Source: Coffea arabica
Taxonomy: Eukaryota > Streptophyta > Magnoliopsida > Gentianales > Rubiaceae
Assembly (NCBI RefSeq): GCF_036785885.1
Contig: NC_092323.1
Span: 9,742,501 to 9,806,500 of the forward strand
Reading direction: 5' to 3'
DNA: 64,000 bases
The notes under the pieces were generated by a model. The model did not search any database and was not told where the DNA came from. It saw only the letters and a list, made by a program, of their open reading frames with translations. Numbering within the stretch: position 1 is the stretch's first letter; each line of letters opens with the position of its first letter. The position numbers were made by a program, and so were the translations under genes. Positions 11,661 through 23,289 of this stretch are shown here, one piece after another.

Positions 11661-14600
11661 CTATACTAGAGTCAGCAGGAACAAAAGTTGGAGGTGCAGG
11701 TAGATCAGATGGAAGCAGTGATCAGGGGATGATGCAAAAGAAGTCTGAGGTTTGCTCCTCCTATTTTCTTCTGAGCTTGGCGTGGATTTAGTTCCTACAC
11801 CAGCAGCAACAGCTGGCGGCACACTGCTTGAGTTTCTTGGTATGGATGCAGTTGATTCCTCAACATCATCATAACCTGCATGAGGACCATAGACTTATTC
11901 TACGAATGAACAAAGCATTGTTTTTAAAAATAAAAATAAAAATTTACCGTTGTTATTTTTTAACAAATGAACAAAAGCATTTGTGCAGTTGCGAACTGAA
12001 ATCTCATCTGTAGCAAGGGACTCACAGTCAAACTTCTTCCATCCCAGCACAAGTTTTTCTCGGTCGAAGACTACACGGTAGCCAGTCATAAAGTTTTCTG
12101 CACGGAAATACAAGTAAATGCAGCATATCACGCCATAGATTATAACATGAAAAAAAAAAAAATTTGCTCATAGAACACAATAGAAGCTGCCTTTTACAAT
12201 TCAAGATTACAAAGGAACAGCTATATAATTGGAAAAAGCAATGTTAAGATTTAACTGTCATGAATAACTTCATTCTTCCTCCCCCAGCCACTAACATTTG
12301 AAGACTTGCAATATTATCTCAACAATTTGTCTCTCCACAACTAATTCAAATTTGTACAAAATGAGCATTCTCTGAATCAAAGATACATAATATCTTCTGG
12401 TTCCAGCGAGAAAGCAAATGAACAATATGCAACAGGTGTCCAGGGTCATGAGTTTCACCCTGGCACTCAACTTTTTAACAGACAAGTCTTGTAAGAAATA
12501 TCTAACCTCTCCAAATATGCATGAAACTAGTCGAACCGATTTTTCCATGCCATCATTTGATGTTAAAACTGAGAAACTCAAATGATGGGAATAGAAATTT
12601 TCGAAACTTCCAAAAGACATAGATTACCACTCACGTCCAATTATATTGAAGTCTTGACTCTTGACAACAGCAAGGCAATATATAAGTTGATGCTGCAAAA
12701 CGCAAGCAAAACAGAAGTCAATATAACTGGATGGTTAAGAAAAGTTAGATTTAATAATTAGGAGAAGCAATAGATTTGTGATCCTACCTGAGTGGAGATG
12801 ACAATGATTGGATCATACACAACATACTGACCACCACCTTTAAGAGTTAAGCTAATAGTAGGAATCAAACTAGTGTTTGCGTCAGGACTGTTCATCATAG
12901 TGCAGAAAAAACAAACAAACAATAGATATGATTATGCTGCTAGAAAGTGAAAAGAAAATTGACCAAAAAAGACCAGCTATAAATTTGATCATGACCTCAT
13001 ATCATAACAATACTCAAATGGGATCCTTGCATCAGGTAGGTGGCGCTTATCTCGTGCTTGTAAATGGAACTGAAAAACAAAAAGTATACATGAGCCGTAT
13101 TCTTGACATAAAAAATAAGACTTAGTGGTTCTATGATTTGAGATCTTACGTTTTCCAAAATCATTGAATAGGCAGGGTCAACAAGATACGTGAAAGAGGT
13201 TCCAGAATCAAAAAGAGCTGTAAATTCTGAATCAATGAGAGCAGTTCCCACACGAATTTGGACAACGCTGATATTGTAAGTTGGGCTGTGAAGCAGTTTC
13301 AGGCAAAAAGACAAAGATTTTTTAAGCGATTAAGATTGCAAAGGCAAAAGAAAGGAGAAAATATCCGAAAAGAATGAAAATTACCACTTACTGTAAGGGA
13401 TTCACGTTGAATGGAGTCTCTTCCTGATCAAGGCTTCCCTTATCTCCAAAGTTGATCCTTCCAGTGCCATCATGGCCAAAACACATAGAGAAAGAATCAG
13501 CTGTATAACCTTTTTGCGATAAAATGCTAGGAACTGATATCTTCTCCAAGCCAAGCCCAAACAGACCATTTGGAGCTGCCACATCTAGAAAAGATCCAGT
13601 TTGAACCTGTCCACAACTGCAGTGAATTTATAGATATTCTCAGTATGTGTTTGAAATCATAAGCAACAAAAGGGAAATGTTCACCTTGCATGCCATGATG
13701 AAACTAAGTAACAAGAAGTTCTAAAATATTTTAGTTTGAGAATTGTAGCAACACTCTCACCAAAAAGAAAATTAAGTTTGAGTCAAACTGCAACTGCTGA
13801 GATGCATGGCATGGACAGATATGGAGCTTACAGATCAAAGTACAAGGACTTGAATTAAAAAGCACTCTCATCTGTAAATAAGTTTTGAATTATAAACTAA
13901 GAGGTGGAAAAAGGTAATGTCGTATTGTATTAGCGATTAATTCCCACCAAAATCTAGAAACTTACCCAAAAATTATGTATGCCTGAACATGTCCTTCATG
14001 GTCATCTTCACTTTTCAAGTGTATAATGTCCTCCACTAGTATTCCAGAAGTTGAAGTTTCAGATGAGACATAGGATACAGAGTAAGGGCAACGACTAGAA
14101 GTATCAAGACAATCAGCCTGGTGTGAGCAAAAATGGTTGTTGCAAGTAACTGTCTTGCTTGTTAATGACCCATTTAGGTTGTATATGCTAAGCTCAAAAT
14201 CCTGCAGCAAGGAACTAAGCTAGTTGAAGATAATCAGAAGTCGTTTGATGAGTTAGCAATATCTATGCAAGACGTTAACAGAAATCAATGACTGCATGCT
14301 GATTTTAACAATCAAGAATGGAATTTTGTAATAATGCTGACGACTAGCAATGAGGAGGGGTGAGGGTTGAGGATAAAGAAATTTCTAATCAGAAAGCAGC
14401 ATCCATGCCAAATGGTGCAGCTCACGTTAATGTCGGAGATTCCGCATTGAATTTATTCAAAGAGTTATTTTTGCTTCATTTGGGAACGCATCTTTTGCCT
14501 TACCATATTAATGTATATCTGTAGGAAGTAAAAATTCCTTCTTGTCAAAAGAACATGAGATAAAAGAAAACAGATTCAAAGACCTAGATCTCCATAAACC

Positions 14601-15615
14601 TCATGCTCTTAGTACAGCAAGAGAGCTAAGTTAAGACTCCAACAGGAAATGGACCATCAACATTGTAGAGATGGATAACATGCCTGCCCATATACATACA
14701 GAGCTGCAACATTGTGCAGAAGATTAAAGCTAACGGCGTTATCAACACCTACACAAGAACATGATTACATGGGTGAATTTCGGTTACAATTAATACTAGA
14801 GATCCACAGCCTACTTCACATTCCAATTTAGTCCATCGTCACGAGTACTTATTGCATTCTTTCCTCCAATAATTTTTGCCATATAACCACTGATTCCTTT
14901 CCCTTTCTTAAAACTTTACCATTTCCAAGCTTGTCATTGTCAGCAGAATTAAAAGAAACACCCTATTAAGTATTGATAAAAGAACTAAATAAGTAGTAGG
15001 AGACAAAATTAACAAGAAAAGATAATACTTACTGGGCTATGAAGTGGATCAGCAATAGATGCACATCTCCCACATTCACAAGGCACCCAAAATAAGTCAC
15101 TCCCAGTATCCAACGCCACCATAAACTTCATGCCAGGTGTCCCTACTGTCACTGTAGTATAATGCAAACTGCCCAAAACAACACGAGAAGGAAAAGGAAA
15201 ATAAACAAAAACCCATGAAAAGGAGAGCAATTAAAAAATCGAGAATCCAAAGAAAGGGAAGAAAAGAAAACACTACAATCCCAATAAATTAAAAAAAAAT
15301 TGATCTTTATTACAATCCTAAAGAGCTGATCCGAAAAGTTGAGTTGCCGTCAGAAAAAGTGAGAAGTCCATCAGATTCTGATAAACGCCGGCCCCTTAGT
15401 AGCCTGTCATGGTTAGCCAGCTGTTGATAGTACTCTACACTGCCCTTAGTAGGCCAGCTTTGGACCATGAAGTTCTTGCCAGTTTTCTGGGACCATTTCT
15501 TGATGGGTTCAGAGAATCGGTGGTGCATTTCCAGAGTGAAAATGTGGGCATTTGAGCATTGAAGAAGTAGCCAAAAACAAAGCAATGTGAGCAAGAAAAT
15601 GAAGAAAGATGACAT
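11661..15615 (-). CDS. Aspartyl protease AP2, GPI-anchored type (copy 1)
   Basis: Second pepsin-family protease, a paralogue of AP1. Ten exons join to 517 residues: 15314-15615, 15033-15168, 13966-14201, 13392-13616, 13150-13285, 12996-13069, 12788-12887, 12635-12692, 12026-12097 and 11661-11875. The start MSSFFIFLLTLLCFW is a clear signal peptide. The catalytic motifs are DTGSD (Asp about 121) and DSGTS (Asp about 326). Cysteine-rich stretches (CECGRC; CNNHFC...C...C) mark this plant subfamily. The C-terminus turns hydrophobic (FHLIYLHLQLLFLLTLV), consistent with a GPI signal, though preceded by fewer small residues than in AP1. Donors are canonical GT, including GTCATG after exon 6. It lies in tandem upstream of AP1 on the same strand, so a local duplication produced the pair long before the 29.8-kb event. 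Confidence 0.92.
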
Positions 15616-16934
15616 TTTTCTTGGTGAGTTTTGATAAAGATTTGCATAGGATGAATGGAAGTTAAAACTTGAACAATAATGGATCGGGGAATTATTGTTT
15701 TGCTGACGACAAGAAAAGGGTTAGGTACAGAGACAGAAGAGAAGAGGTGCAGCGAGTGCATTAAATGGGAAAAGAGGAAGAGGAAGAGGAAGGGGTGGTA
15801 GTTTGGTAGGGGTTCATGGGGCGTTTTACTTTTTCACAGTTAAGGAAGATGGTGTTGGAGGGAAATTGGCTTCAAGCACAAGTCTTTAATGCGGTGAGAT
15901 CCTCAGCCCAACTAGCAAATCACTTTTCTCTTTTTCCTTCGTACCGGGATTTTTTCCCTTTTTTGGTACTGGGCTTTCTTTGTTCTCTTCTTGAATTTTT
16001 TTGCATTGTGGTTCCCCGGGGGGTATGGATTGGATTGTGGTTATTTTCAATATGACAAATGGTAAATGGTTACTTCTGAATAGTATACACAAGCTATCCC
16101 TGTGACAGCCTCAACATTCTACAAATCCTTTTCTTTTTCTTTTTTGGGTGGGGGATTAAGACAAAAGTCCATGTATGGCTGCATAGAAAGTAAACATGCT
16201 CCCCCATGTGACAAATTTGCTACTAATAGAATTTATCGGGTGATTTTTTTTTTTGACATAATTTATCTATGAGGATTTCTGCTACCTAACACTTGAATAA
16301 TAAATACCTTGAGAGGTTTTGTGAGGTCCGTCCAAGTACTCATACCTACAGGTCTAGTTGTTATCTCTGAACAAAGCATGGTAAGCAACTAGCTAGAATT
16401 ATTGTGCGGATCGAGTAGGGGCTGTTGCTGCATTTTGCTCTTTGCAAGAAAACTGGCTTAAGTTCTTCCCATTCGTTGCTTTTTCTTTTCGCTGCCAGAT
16501 AAAGATGGAGTTAAATTTCCGCGACACAATTAGCTTTACAAAAATCAGGCCACTTTGGCTTTACTCCAGATGCCTCAAATGCTAGCACGTACCAAACAAC
16601 ATTCAAGATATTTGATCTGCATTGTTTGATGGACAAATGGGATGTAATCACGAAAAGGAACTAAAAATAAAAATAATTGCCACGTGCTTTACATACAACC
16701 GAATCAACTTACCTGAGCAGTAAAATGCCCCTTAGTAATAGTATATATACTTCGAATAAGAATACATTTCACCCTCATCAGCTATCGCATATATTTACAT
16801 AGGAAAGCTCACAATTTTGACAGTCCACGCTAACTCTAAGCCAATACTACAAAAAGAACCCTCAAAACGGGCTGTCTCAACCGAAAAGAACTCATTTTCC
16901 TTGTCTGATGTCATCTACCAAAAATTTCAGGCTC
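15616..16934. other. AP2 promoter and 3' flank of the small-protein gene
   Basis: About 1.3 kb. The left part is AP2's upstream region, purine-rich in the + direction (GAAGAGGAAGAGG near 15770). The right part is AT-rich and should include the 3' UTR of the 126-residue protein gene. I saw no convincing reading frame, RNA gene or repeat. The same sequence recurs at 45453-46771. Confidence 0.6.
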
Positions 16935-17526
16935 TCATGCTGGAGAGGCAGAGGTGAAACCGAATCGATCAGGCAGTTTTGTTCTGGTTAATGGAGAATA
17001 ATGCTCCATCTGATGAACGAACTGTACATCATGAACCAAAGGGTTACTGGTTCTGCCCGGAGGAGATCCCGAGTAGAAGGAAAGTGAGCATCCATTACTG
17101 CACAAAGATTCTCCCTCATCCCTTGTCTGCAATTTACAGCATTGATAATGTCAAGAAGCTATTAGAGGAAGTATGCATATAAAGGCATGAATATTGTCAT
17201 TGAGGACATTAACAAACATACCTTTTCGGTTGTAATCATGCTGAGAGTTCCACTTCTGCCATCAGAATTTATTTGACTGATATTGCAGAATGCAGATTAA
17301 AAACAAGAAAACAAGAATAAGTGCAATGTCAAGTTGTCAACTAAGAAAAGCTCTGATCAGTTCTAACTAACCTGTGACTGTTGCATCCTAAGGTCCTGAG
17401 AAATTCAGGAACAGAAGATCCAAGCCGGCGAGGCTTTGGACAGAGGGGAGGATTGTTGCATCCGTACCCAAGCCTGGTCTCGGCTCCTGTATCAACAACA
17501 TTGCTTTTAACTGATAAGTGATGCAT
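16935..17526 (-). CDS. Small conserved plant protein of unknown function (copy 1)
   Basis: Three exons, 17372-17526, 17222-17255 and 16935-17126, join in frame to 126 residues. The middle exon is only 34 nt. Splice sites are canonical: CAG/GTTAGT, GGCAG acceptor, AAAAG/GTATGT and TTGCAG acceptor. The protein has [28 protein letters not shown], then [18 protein letters not shown] and ends [14 protein letters not shown]. It has no signal peptide or membrane segment. The NPLVHDVQF-type motif and the PKPRR block look like a conserved small plant family, but I cannot name it. The gene lies between AP2 and OSCA4.1 on the same strand. An AG just before the ATG may mark a leader intron. Confidence 0.72.
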
Positions 17527-18791
17527 CTGCGTCCCTTACAAAATGAGGAAAATCAAATCAGCGTCACAAGTGATAATAGACCGCTTTTATAACTCTTCTT
17601 AATTATTTATAACTCGTTGAAGCCGAGAAGAAGAGGACACAAGTTTAACAATTTAAAGATTAACCACATGTTTATCATCAGAGTGAGAGAAATGCTAGTG
17701 GGATGAGTGATTCAGCGCAGCGCAGTCACAGTGGGAGTTGGGACGGCAGATGTTATTTCTGGAAAGGGAGAAAATGCTTTGCTTGGCCGAGAATAGATGT
17801 AGGGTTGGGCTTTTGTGCTCCTCTTTTTTCTGCATTTCTTGTCTGGCCTAAAATTGATTTAGTCCGCGCAATCCATGATTGAAGTTTTCTTCTACAACTC
17901 CGACGATTAGGTGTCATTTTCTAAGCTTGACTCGCGTAGGACAATATTCGAAGTGCCTGTTTTACAGGTGATGTTAGCGTGCAAAGCAAACTTTGCGAGT
18001 AATCTGTTGCTCTGTAGAATGACTATCTGATCTCATGTTTTCCGATTATTTTTCAGTTTTGAGGATCGCAGAATCGAAATATACTGGGGTACCAATATTG
18101 CCAGTAATTGTTCTCTTCATGCAGAAGACTGAGATAATGACAGAAGGAATAAAAAAATTCTTTATAATCCGAAGTGATCAAGCTATCCCTTTGGAATTTT
18201 CGTTCTTGACTAACTGTTTCCTACATCTCAACAACTAGTTCTAATGAACTCCCTAGTTCCTCCAGGCAACCTCTCGAATAATAATTCCTCATGCTCTCCA
18301 TATCTTCCAGACGAAAGCAACAAAAATTAACATGAACCTACAATGGTAGCTTTGGCCTCTGTCTCGCTTTTGCTTTGTTTTACACCTGCACTCCACCAGC
18401 ACTTGTTCAATCTACCTTTCAAAGTAAAATCGCGTTACCAAAAAAACTTCTACCATTTAGCAATATCAAAAGCACCAATGGTCACTCGTAAACCACCATA
18501 AGAGTGAATCCATCTTTAGAGACATAATTTAAAAGAATCTCCTCCTAAACCCACGATCTAAATGCTGTTACCCACCATGTCAGATCAGATTAAAAGGCTT
18601 TACCTTTCAAAAAACCAGTGCTTAGGTGTGATATTTTGTCCAGAAATAAAAACATATGAAGGTATACCACATCAAACATCGGCCATATTACACAACACGC
18701 ATGGAAGCAGATCATGAACAGAGAAATGTATCTACAGATATACCACGACCAATATCAGCTTAATGCCAAAAAATTATATTAACAACTGGTG
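17527..18791. other. 5' flank of small-protein gene and 3' flank of OSCA4.1
   Basis: The left part should hold the leader and promoter of the 126-residue gene. The right part (about 18340-18791) is downstream of the OSCA4.1 stop and should include its 3' UTR. Position 18336 corresponds to the left edge of duplication II (48173 in the complete unit). I see no repeat or homology block there. No gene recognised. Confidence 0.6.
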
Positions 18792-19918
18792 TTATGAGTT
18801 ATAAGTATCCCATTCAAAAGTAGGCTTCGACAAAACTTCATAATCTATGGGACCATCAATGATGTTGTCAACAGTCTGTATGCCTTGCAATAAGGCTGGC
18901 TGTACACCTTCATTATCAGAGGGTAAAAGCTTATACATTACTAACAACCCGAGAGTGAATATGGCCTGCAGCTTTGTGGAATCCCCGTGAACTGAGAAGA
19001 AGAGTAGCATCGAGAGAAGAAACAAATCAACACAAAACCGCATTACAAACAAAACAGTATCCATCAACCTCCCATCATTACCAGCCGGAAAACCTCGCAC
19101 CCTGTAGACAAATAGGAAGTTGTACTTGTCTACCACATATCTGTAACCAAAATATATAGCTCCCACCGGAACCACAAGGGGAGCAAAGGAGGAATATATG
19201 AGGGTCAGGGCAAATATTGTGAGGTTGAACGCATAGTATTGTGCAAAATCAAAAGTTCGCTTAGGCATGGGTGAGGTTCTGCTAACAGGAGGGTATTCAG
19301 ACATGTCTTGACCTGGTGAATTAACACCGTTCAAAGCAGAATGTTGTAAATATCCATTATTGCTTGTCATTACCCCAGCTGCAGCTTCAGAAATCAGAGG
19401 CCTCTCCAAACTTTCAATGTCATGATTTTCCAGTTCACTTTGCTCCGGAACCAGCTGGAGCATATCATTCTTTCTGAACTTCCGGAGCATCTTCTTAATT
19501 GAAGGTACTGGAGCCAGTAAATCAAAGGATATTCCCAAGAAAGTGCTTGTAATAAGAAATGCAAGTGATGAAAGGCAAGATCTTGAAAGAAAAGAGGCAC
19601 TCATATATTGTTCAATCCTTTTGCAATCTTCCCCATCCAAGTAACATCGTCCCATCTTCAAAATAGCGCTCTCCAGTGATGACTCAACTAGACCCCTTAG
19701 AAGAATGAGGTTTACCAAGAAAAAGCAAACCATCTTCAAGAGCGCAGCTCTTTGCTCCCCAGACACGGTCAAATGCCGCTCAAATTTGGAAAGATAAGAA
19801 AGAACAGATGGGATCACAATATACATGCTGACAAAAATAAGTACATTGGGCAGAAACTGGAAGATTAAGGATGCAAGCCAGCTTGAACTCTGCACCCAAG
19901 CCAGCCAAGTCTCAGCAT
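18792..19918 (-). pseudogene. OSCA4.1: OSCA4.1 fragment, 5' half lost at duplication junction
   Basis: The last 374 codons of the OSCA4.1 channel gene (from about residue 442 of 815 to the stop), apparently identical to 48629-49755. The break falls between the TM segment near residues 404-426 and the next one. The N-terminal TMs and the whole RRM-like cytosolic domain are gone. Upstream of the break the frame stays open for a short stretch without an ATG, then hits a stop. The apparent start at 19895 is a GTG. The promoter is missing, and the DNA now abutting it is the upstream region of the methyltransferase gene. It cannot make a normal channel; a shortened product from an internal ATG is possible but speculative. 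Confidence 0.92.
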
Positions 19919-19919
19919 T
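19918..19919. other. Duplication I junction
   Basis: Left of this point the sequence follows OSCA4.1 (CTCAGCAT). Right of it the sequence changes to TCCAGAAACAGC, whereas the complete gene continues GATCCACAGC at 49756. The change is abrupt, and no repeat or transposon end lies at the joint. The sequence originally preceding 19919 is outside the window, so microhomology cannot be scored fully. Confidence 0.93.
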
Positions 19920-20206
19920 CCAGAAACAGCAGAGATGGTGGATGACGCAGCTAAACAGCCAAAACTAGTAGTATAGTATAATAAGCATAAAGGAAGTAAC
20001 TAGACGTGGCTGCTTAGTGCATTTGGGGAACCGTAAGCGGCGGAATGGGACGAGCTTTCTATTATCAGCGTCATCATTACCGAGACGAATCTGACGGACG
20101 ATGCCCCATAATGCTTTGTTTGGTGTCCTTTTCCTTCTAAGGGTCCAACGCTGGTTTGTCGCACAGGCGTCAAATCAACTCATTTATGCACCATTCAAGG
20201 ACCTAT

Positions 20207-20424
20207 CTGTTTGGCACTTGAATTTTTTACCAAGTTTATCTGGTACAAGTTTTTTTAAAAATTTTAATTACAGTAATTTTTAAAAAAATTTCAAAAATTT
20301 TAAATTATATACTTCAAAATATTTAAAAAATTACAAACTTTAAAAAATTTTTAAAAAATTTTTACAATAAATTATAATAAAATTTTAGATAAACATCTAA
20401 AAAACTCACTTGTCAAATGGGGCC
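20207..20424. mobile_element. MITE, TTTGACAAGTGAG family
   Basis: An AT-rich element of about 218 bp. Its right end AAAAAACTCACTTGTCAAATGG is the imperfect inverse of its left end TTTGGCACTTGAATTTTTT. A second member lies at about 58590-58726 and shares the right end nearly base for base (CACTTGTCAAACGGGGCC). The core is almost entirely short A/T words. Non-coding. Confidence 0.6.
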
Positions 20425-20585
20425 AATGTAAGTTTAAGCCCAAAGGAATAGTTCATACTTCAGAAAACTTGGACTATTAACTATTGAGTAGGCCCAAAAT
20501 CATGACAGGTGATATTTACTTTACATTCGAAATCTTCATCCTTGCATTGACAATGTAGAAAGTGTGAATCTATGCTACTATTATG

Positions 20586-20763
20586 GGTTTGTTTGGATAG
20601 GATATTATTTGAAATATTATTTGGAATAATTACTGTAGCATTTTTTGTGATATGATGTATATGAGATAAAAAGGTAATTGAGAAGATAAAAAACTATATT
20701 GGAAATTGTAATGGTAATGTCAGCAAATATATTTGTCCAAATAATCTACTGTCCAAACAAACC
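20586..20763. mobile_element. MITE, GGTTTGTTTGGATAG family
   Basis: A 178-bp element with a clear terminal inverted repeat: GGTTTGTTTGGATAG at the left and CTGTCCAAACAAACC at the right (two mismatches). The inner 'TATTATTTG...CAAATAAT' is also inverted. The trinucleotide ATG flanks both ends, a possible 3-bp target duplication. The core shares 'tgatatgatgtatatgagataaaaa' words with the copies near 10364 and 62609. Best preserved member of this family in the window. Confidence 0.72.
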
Positions 20764-21864
20764 ATGGTTAATACATTTTTGCCACGCAATTGTCTATAAA
20801 TGTAGTGTTACTAATTCCAAACTAGTATAAATTTTTGTAAGAATGATAGGGGTGAAAATTTTGTAAGAATGATAGGGGTGTAAATTTGAAATTGACTTGT
20901 TTACTTTTCAAGTTGAGTTTGAATAAGTTTTATGAAATTGAATTCAAGTTGAACTTGAGTAATTTGAACTTTTTACATGTAAATTTCACTTATATATTAA
21001 TCAAACCGATTTTGAAAGTTTATCAAATTTAAATTATTGTTCAAGTTTGATCTGATTAGCTGATGAATCAAATTCGAATGAATTTTTACTGAACCAAAAT
21101 GGGTACGAGTATCAAGTATTCTGGTTGTCTTTCAACTTGGAGGGAAGAGCTTGTGATAGAAATTAAGAATACTTGCTTTTTCATGCCTTCTTTTATCCAA
21201 GCATTTGTATTGGCAAATGATATTGCCAAAGCCAACGTTTTAAATCCATAACAAGTTTTTTTTAAATGACAAAACCACCTCTTTTAATTCCAAATTACAA
21301 TCGGAGTATGAAGTGGCATTAATGCAGTCCCTCACTTAAAATTAGTATGGATGGAGAAATGTCCATAGAGATTAGAAGGAAATGATAAAAATTTTATCTT
21401 TCTTAGGAGTTTATGGAAATAAAAGGTACAAAAAAGTAGGAATGATGTTTGAAAGAAATGGAATGATGAAATAGTTTTTTCATTAACTTTTGAAAAAAAA
21501 AGGAGAATAGTTAGAAAGTTAATTAAGACATCACAAATTTTCCGTCTATTATTCCCCTCATTTCTGAAAGTTTGAAACTATTTCATCTTTCGATTTGTTT
21601 CCAAAATAATCTCAAATCGAGTAAGAGAAATTCATCCAATGCTCCTCTCTTTAGTTAACATGCAGTATAACTCAAGTTTATTGTTCATTCCATATCTCCC
21701 TTCTTTTCTATTTTCTCTCTTCCAAACAAAGCCTCAAAGTGAGGGTATTTAGGTAACTTTGCTCCACGACGTCGTTTCCTTCAAAAATCAACCGGCGAAA
21801 TTCTTAAGCTCACGCGACGTCATGCAATTCGTCCAGGAGCGGGCGCAGACGGCGGAGCTGTCAT

Positions 21865-23289
21865 ATGGAACCTAACCAAGACGACGACGACGCCGGCGTC
21901 GACGAGTCATCTCCCCAAGAAGAAATGATCACAACTTCAACGCACCATTTCGGCGACGGAGATGATGCCTTCTCAGTCACTATCATTGAGGCATGTCCCT
22001 TTATCCAACTTCTCTTCTACTTCTGAATTAACTCCAAAAGAAAAAAAAAGTTGAAGATTTTTGTATTGTTTTTATATTTGCTCAATTTAGAGTATGAAAG
22101 AAGAGTACGGGTTATTCGTGTGGCCATGTAGTATTATTTTAGCTGAATACGTTTGGCAACAAAGATCCCGCTTTTCCGGGGCTAATGTAATCGAGGTAAT
22201 TATCTAAACAAGAGTTCCAAGATTCTCCTATAAATCCTATTCAATCATGGGTTATGGTTCTTGATCTTAACTAGTGCTAGTTATATTTGACAGCTTGGTG
22301 CGGGGACTTCTTTGCCCGGTATAGTTGCTGCTAAAGTTGGCGCTGACGTCACACTCACAGATGATTCGAATAGACCTGAAGTATGCTGTTTTACACATTT
22401 ATTTTTTAGAAGTTTGGCTTACAGTTTAGAGTCATTTCTGTGTCTTGTAGTTTTGTTACATCCCTAGTTGCTTCAGTTTTGTTCTTGACATGTGCAGGTG
22501 CTGGATAATATGAGGAGAGAATGTGAGCTGAATAATGTGACATGCAAAGTATGGAATGGTTCTTTATTTGATAATAGTAGATTTTAGCTTGCTAGCTTAT
22601 ATGATGCATCTTCAGTTCTTCGCAGATAAATGATGCATTGCATACTTAGTTTCTATATTCTAGACCATAATCTGAAGCAGCGTTTGACTAGAGCCCAATA
22701 AACTTATAATTGGTCATATTTATATGTATTGCAAGGTGCTGGGACTTACATGGGGTGTTTGGGATGAACCGATATTCACCCTGTGCCCAAATATTATCCT
22801 TGGAGCTGATGTCCTATATGAAACAAGTGGTAGGCTTGTCCCTATTTTTCTCTTCCCAATTTGGTGACTTTTTTGGTTTTGTTTCACATATCAATTAACT
22901 GGAAAGATATTTTTACCACGCATGCACTTTGAAGCATTTGATGATCTTTTTGCTGCTGTGGCATATCTGCTCCAGAATTCTCCCTCTTCAGTTTTTATAA
23001 CAGCTTACCACAACAGAAGGTGATTATGGATTTTCAATTCCTGATCTTTTCTTGGCTCAGGGACATTTGGTACTGCACTTGGGTGTATCACAGGTTTATG
23101 TTAATTTTTTATTTCTCTTTTACTGTAAACAGTGGGCATCACCTGATTGAGTTCTTGATGGTTAAATGGGGATTGAAGTGCATGAAGCTTCTAGATGGGT
23201 TTTCATTCATGCCAGCTGACAAGGCATCTGGATTAAGTGGGAATATACAGTTGGTAGAGATAATTTTGGATAATGACAAACTAAGTTAG
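21865..23289 (+). CDS. METTL23: METTL23-like SAM-dependent methyltransferase
   Basis: Seven exons join to 234 residues: 21865-21990, 22091-22195, 22294-22380, 22498-22548, 22736-22829, 22935-23019 and 23133-23289. The fold is the seven-beta-strand methyltransferase of family 16. The SAM motif I is VIELGAGTSLPG, the acidic loop follows at TLTDDS, and ILGADVLYE is the post-I motif. KEEYGLFVWPCS and AEYVWQQR are typical of METTL23-like proteins, which in animals modify histone H3 arginine; the plant substrate is not established. The N-terminal 40 residues are acidic and probably disordered. All junctions are GT-AG except intron 1, which needs GC-AG (GAG/GCATGT). The gene appears intact. A second copy should lie left of the window. 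Confidence 0.87.
21991..22090 (+). other. GC-AG intron in methyltransferase gene
   Basis: Exon 1 ends ATTGAG and the intron starts GCATGT. It ends CAATTTAG before AGTATGAAAGAAG. Only this joint keeps the reading frame into the conserved MKEEYGLFVWPCS block. The nearest GT, four bases further (GTCCCT), breaks the frame with any AG nearby. GC donors account for roughly one percent of plant introns. Confidence 0.75.

Larger units (their letters stand above)
1..19918. repeat. Tandem duplication I, copy 1 (right two thirds)
   Basis: This stretch repeats at 29838-49755 with a constant offset of 29,837 bp. The mirrored coding exons give identical proteins. The homopolymers I counted are also the same: T22 before the last ESF1 exon and A28 at 11264-11291. 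The match ends after 19918, inside OSCA4.1. The offset equals the distance from 19919 to 49755, so this is a head-to-tail duplication and the window opens about 9.9 kb into copy 1. The missing left part should carry the methyltransferase, the peroxidase and most of ESF1. It is either a very young duplication or an assembly artefact. Confidence 0.93.
19919..21864. other. Upstream region of the methyltransferase gene, with MITEs
   Basis: About 1.9 kb without a gene. It holds two MITEs (20207-20424 and 20586-20763). A 24-bp direct repeat around 20835-20885 contains TGTAAGAATGATAGGGGTG twice. An AT-rich, decayed 'caagttgagtttga'-type dispersed repeat lies at about 20880-21110. The last 100 bp before 21865 become GC-richer and contain the methyltransferase leader. 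Confidence 0.6.

Noticed and set aside
16979-17182. 67-codon plus-strand frame with a protein-like appearance
   Set aside because: Antisense to exon 3 of the 126-residue gene, whose spliced minus-strand reading is better supported.
18792-19895. Apparent 367-residue protein starting at 19895
   Set aside because: The start codon there is GTG, in the middle of OSCA4.1. It is the truncated copy, not a separate gene.
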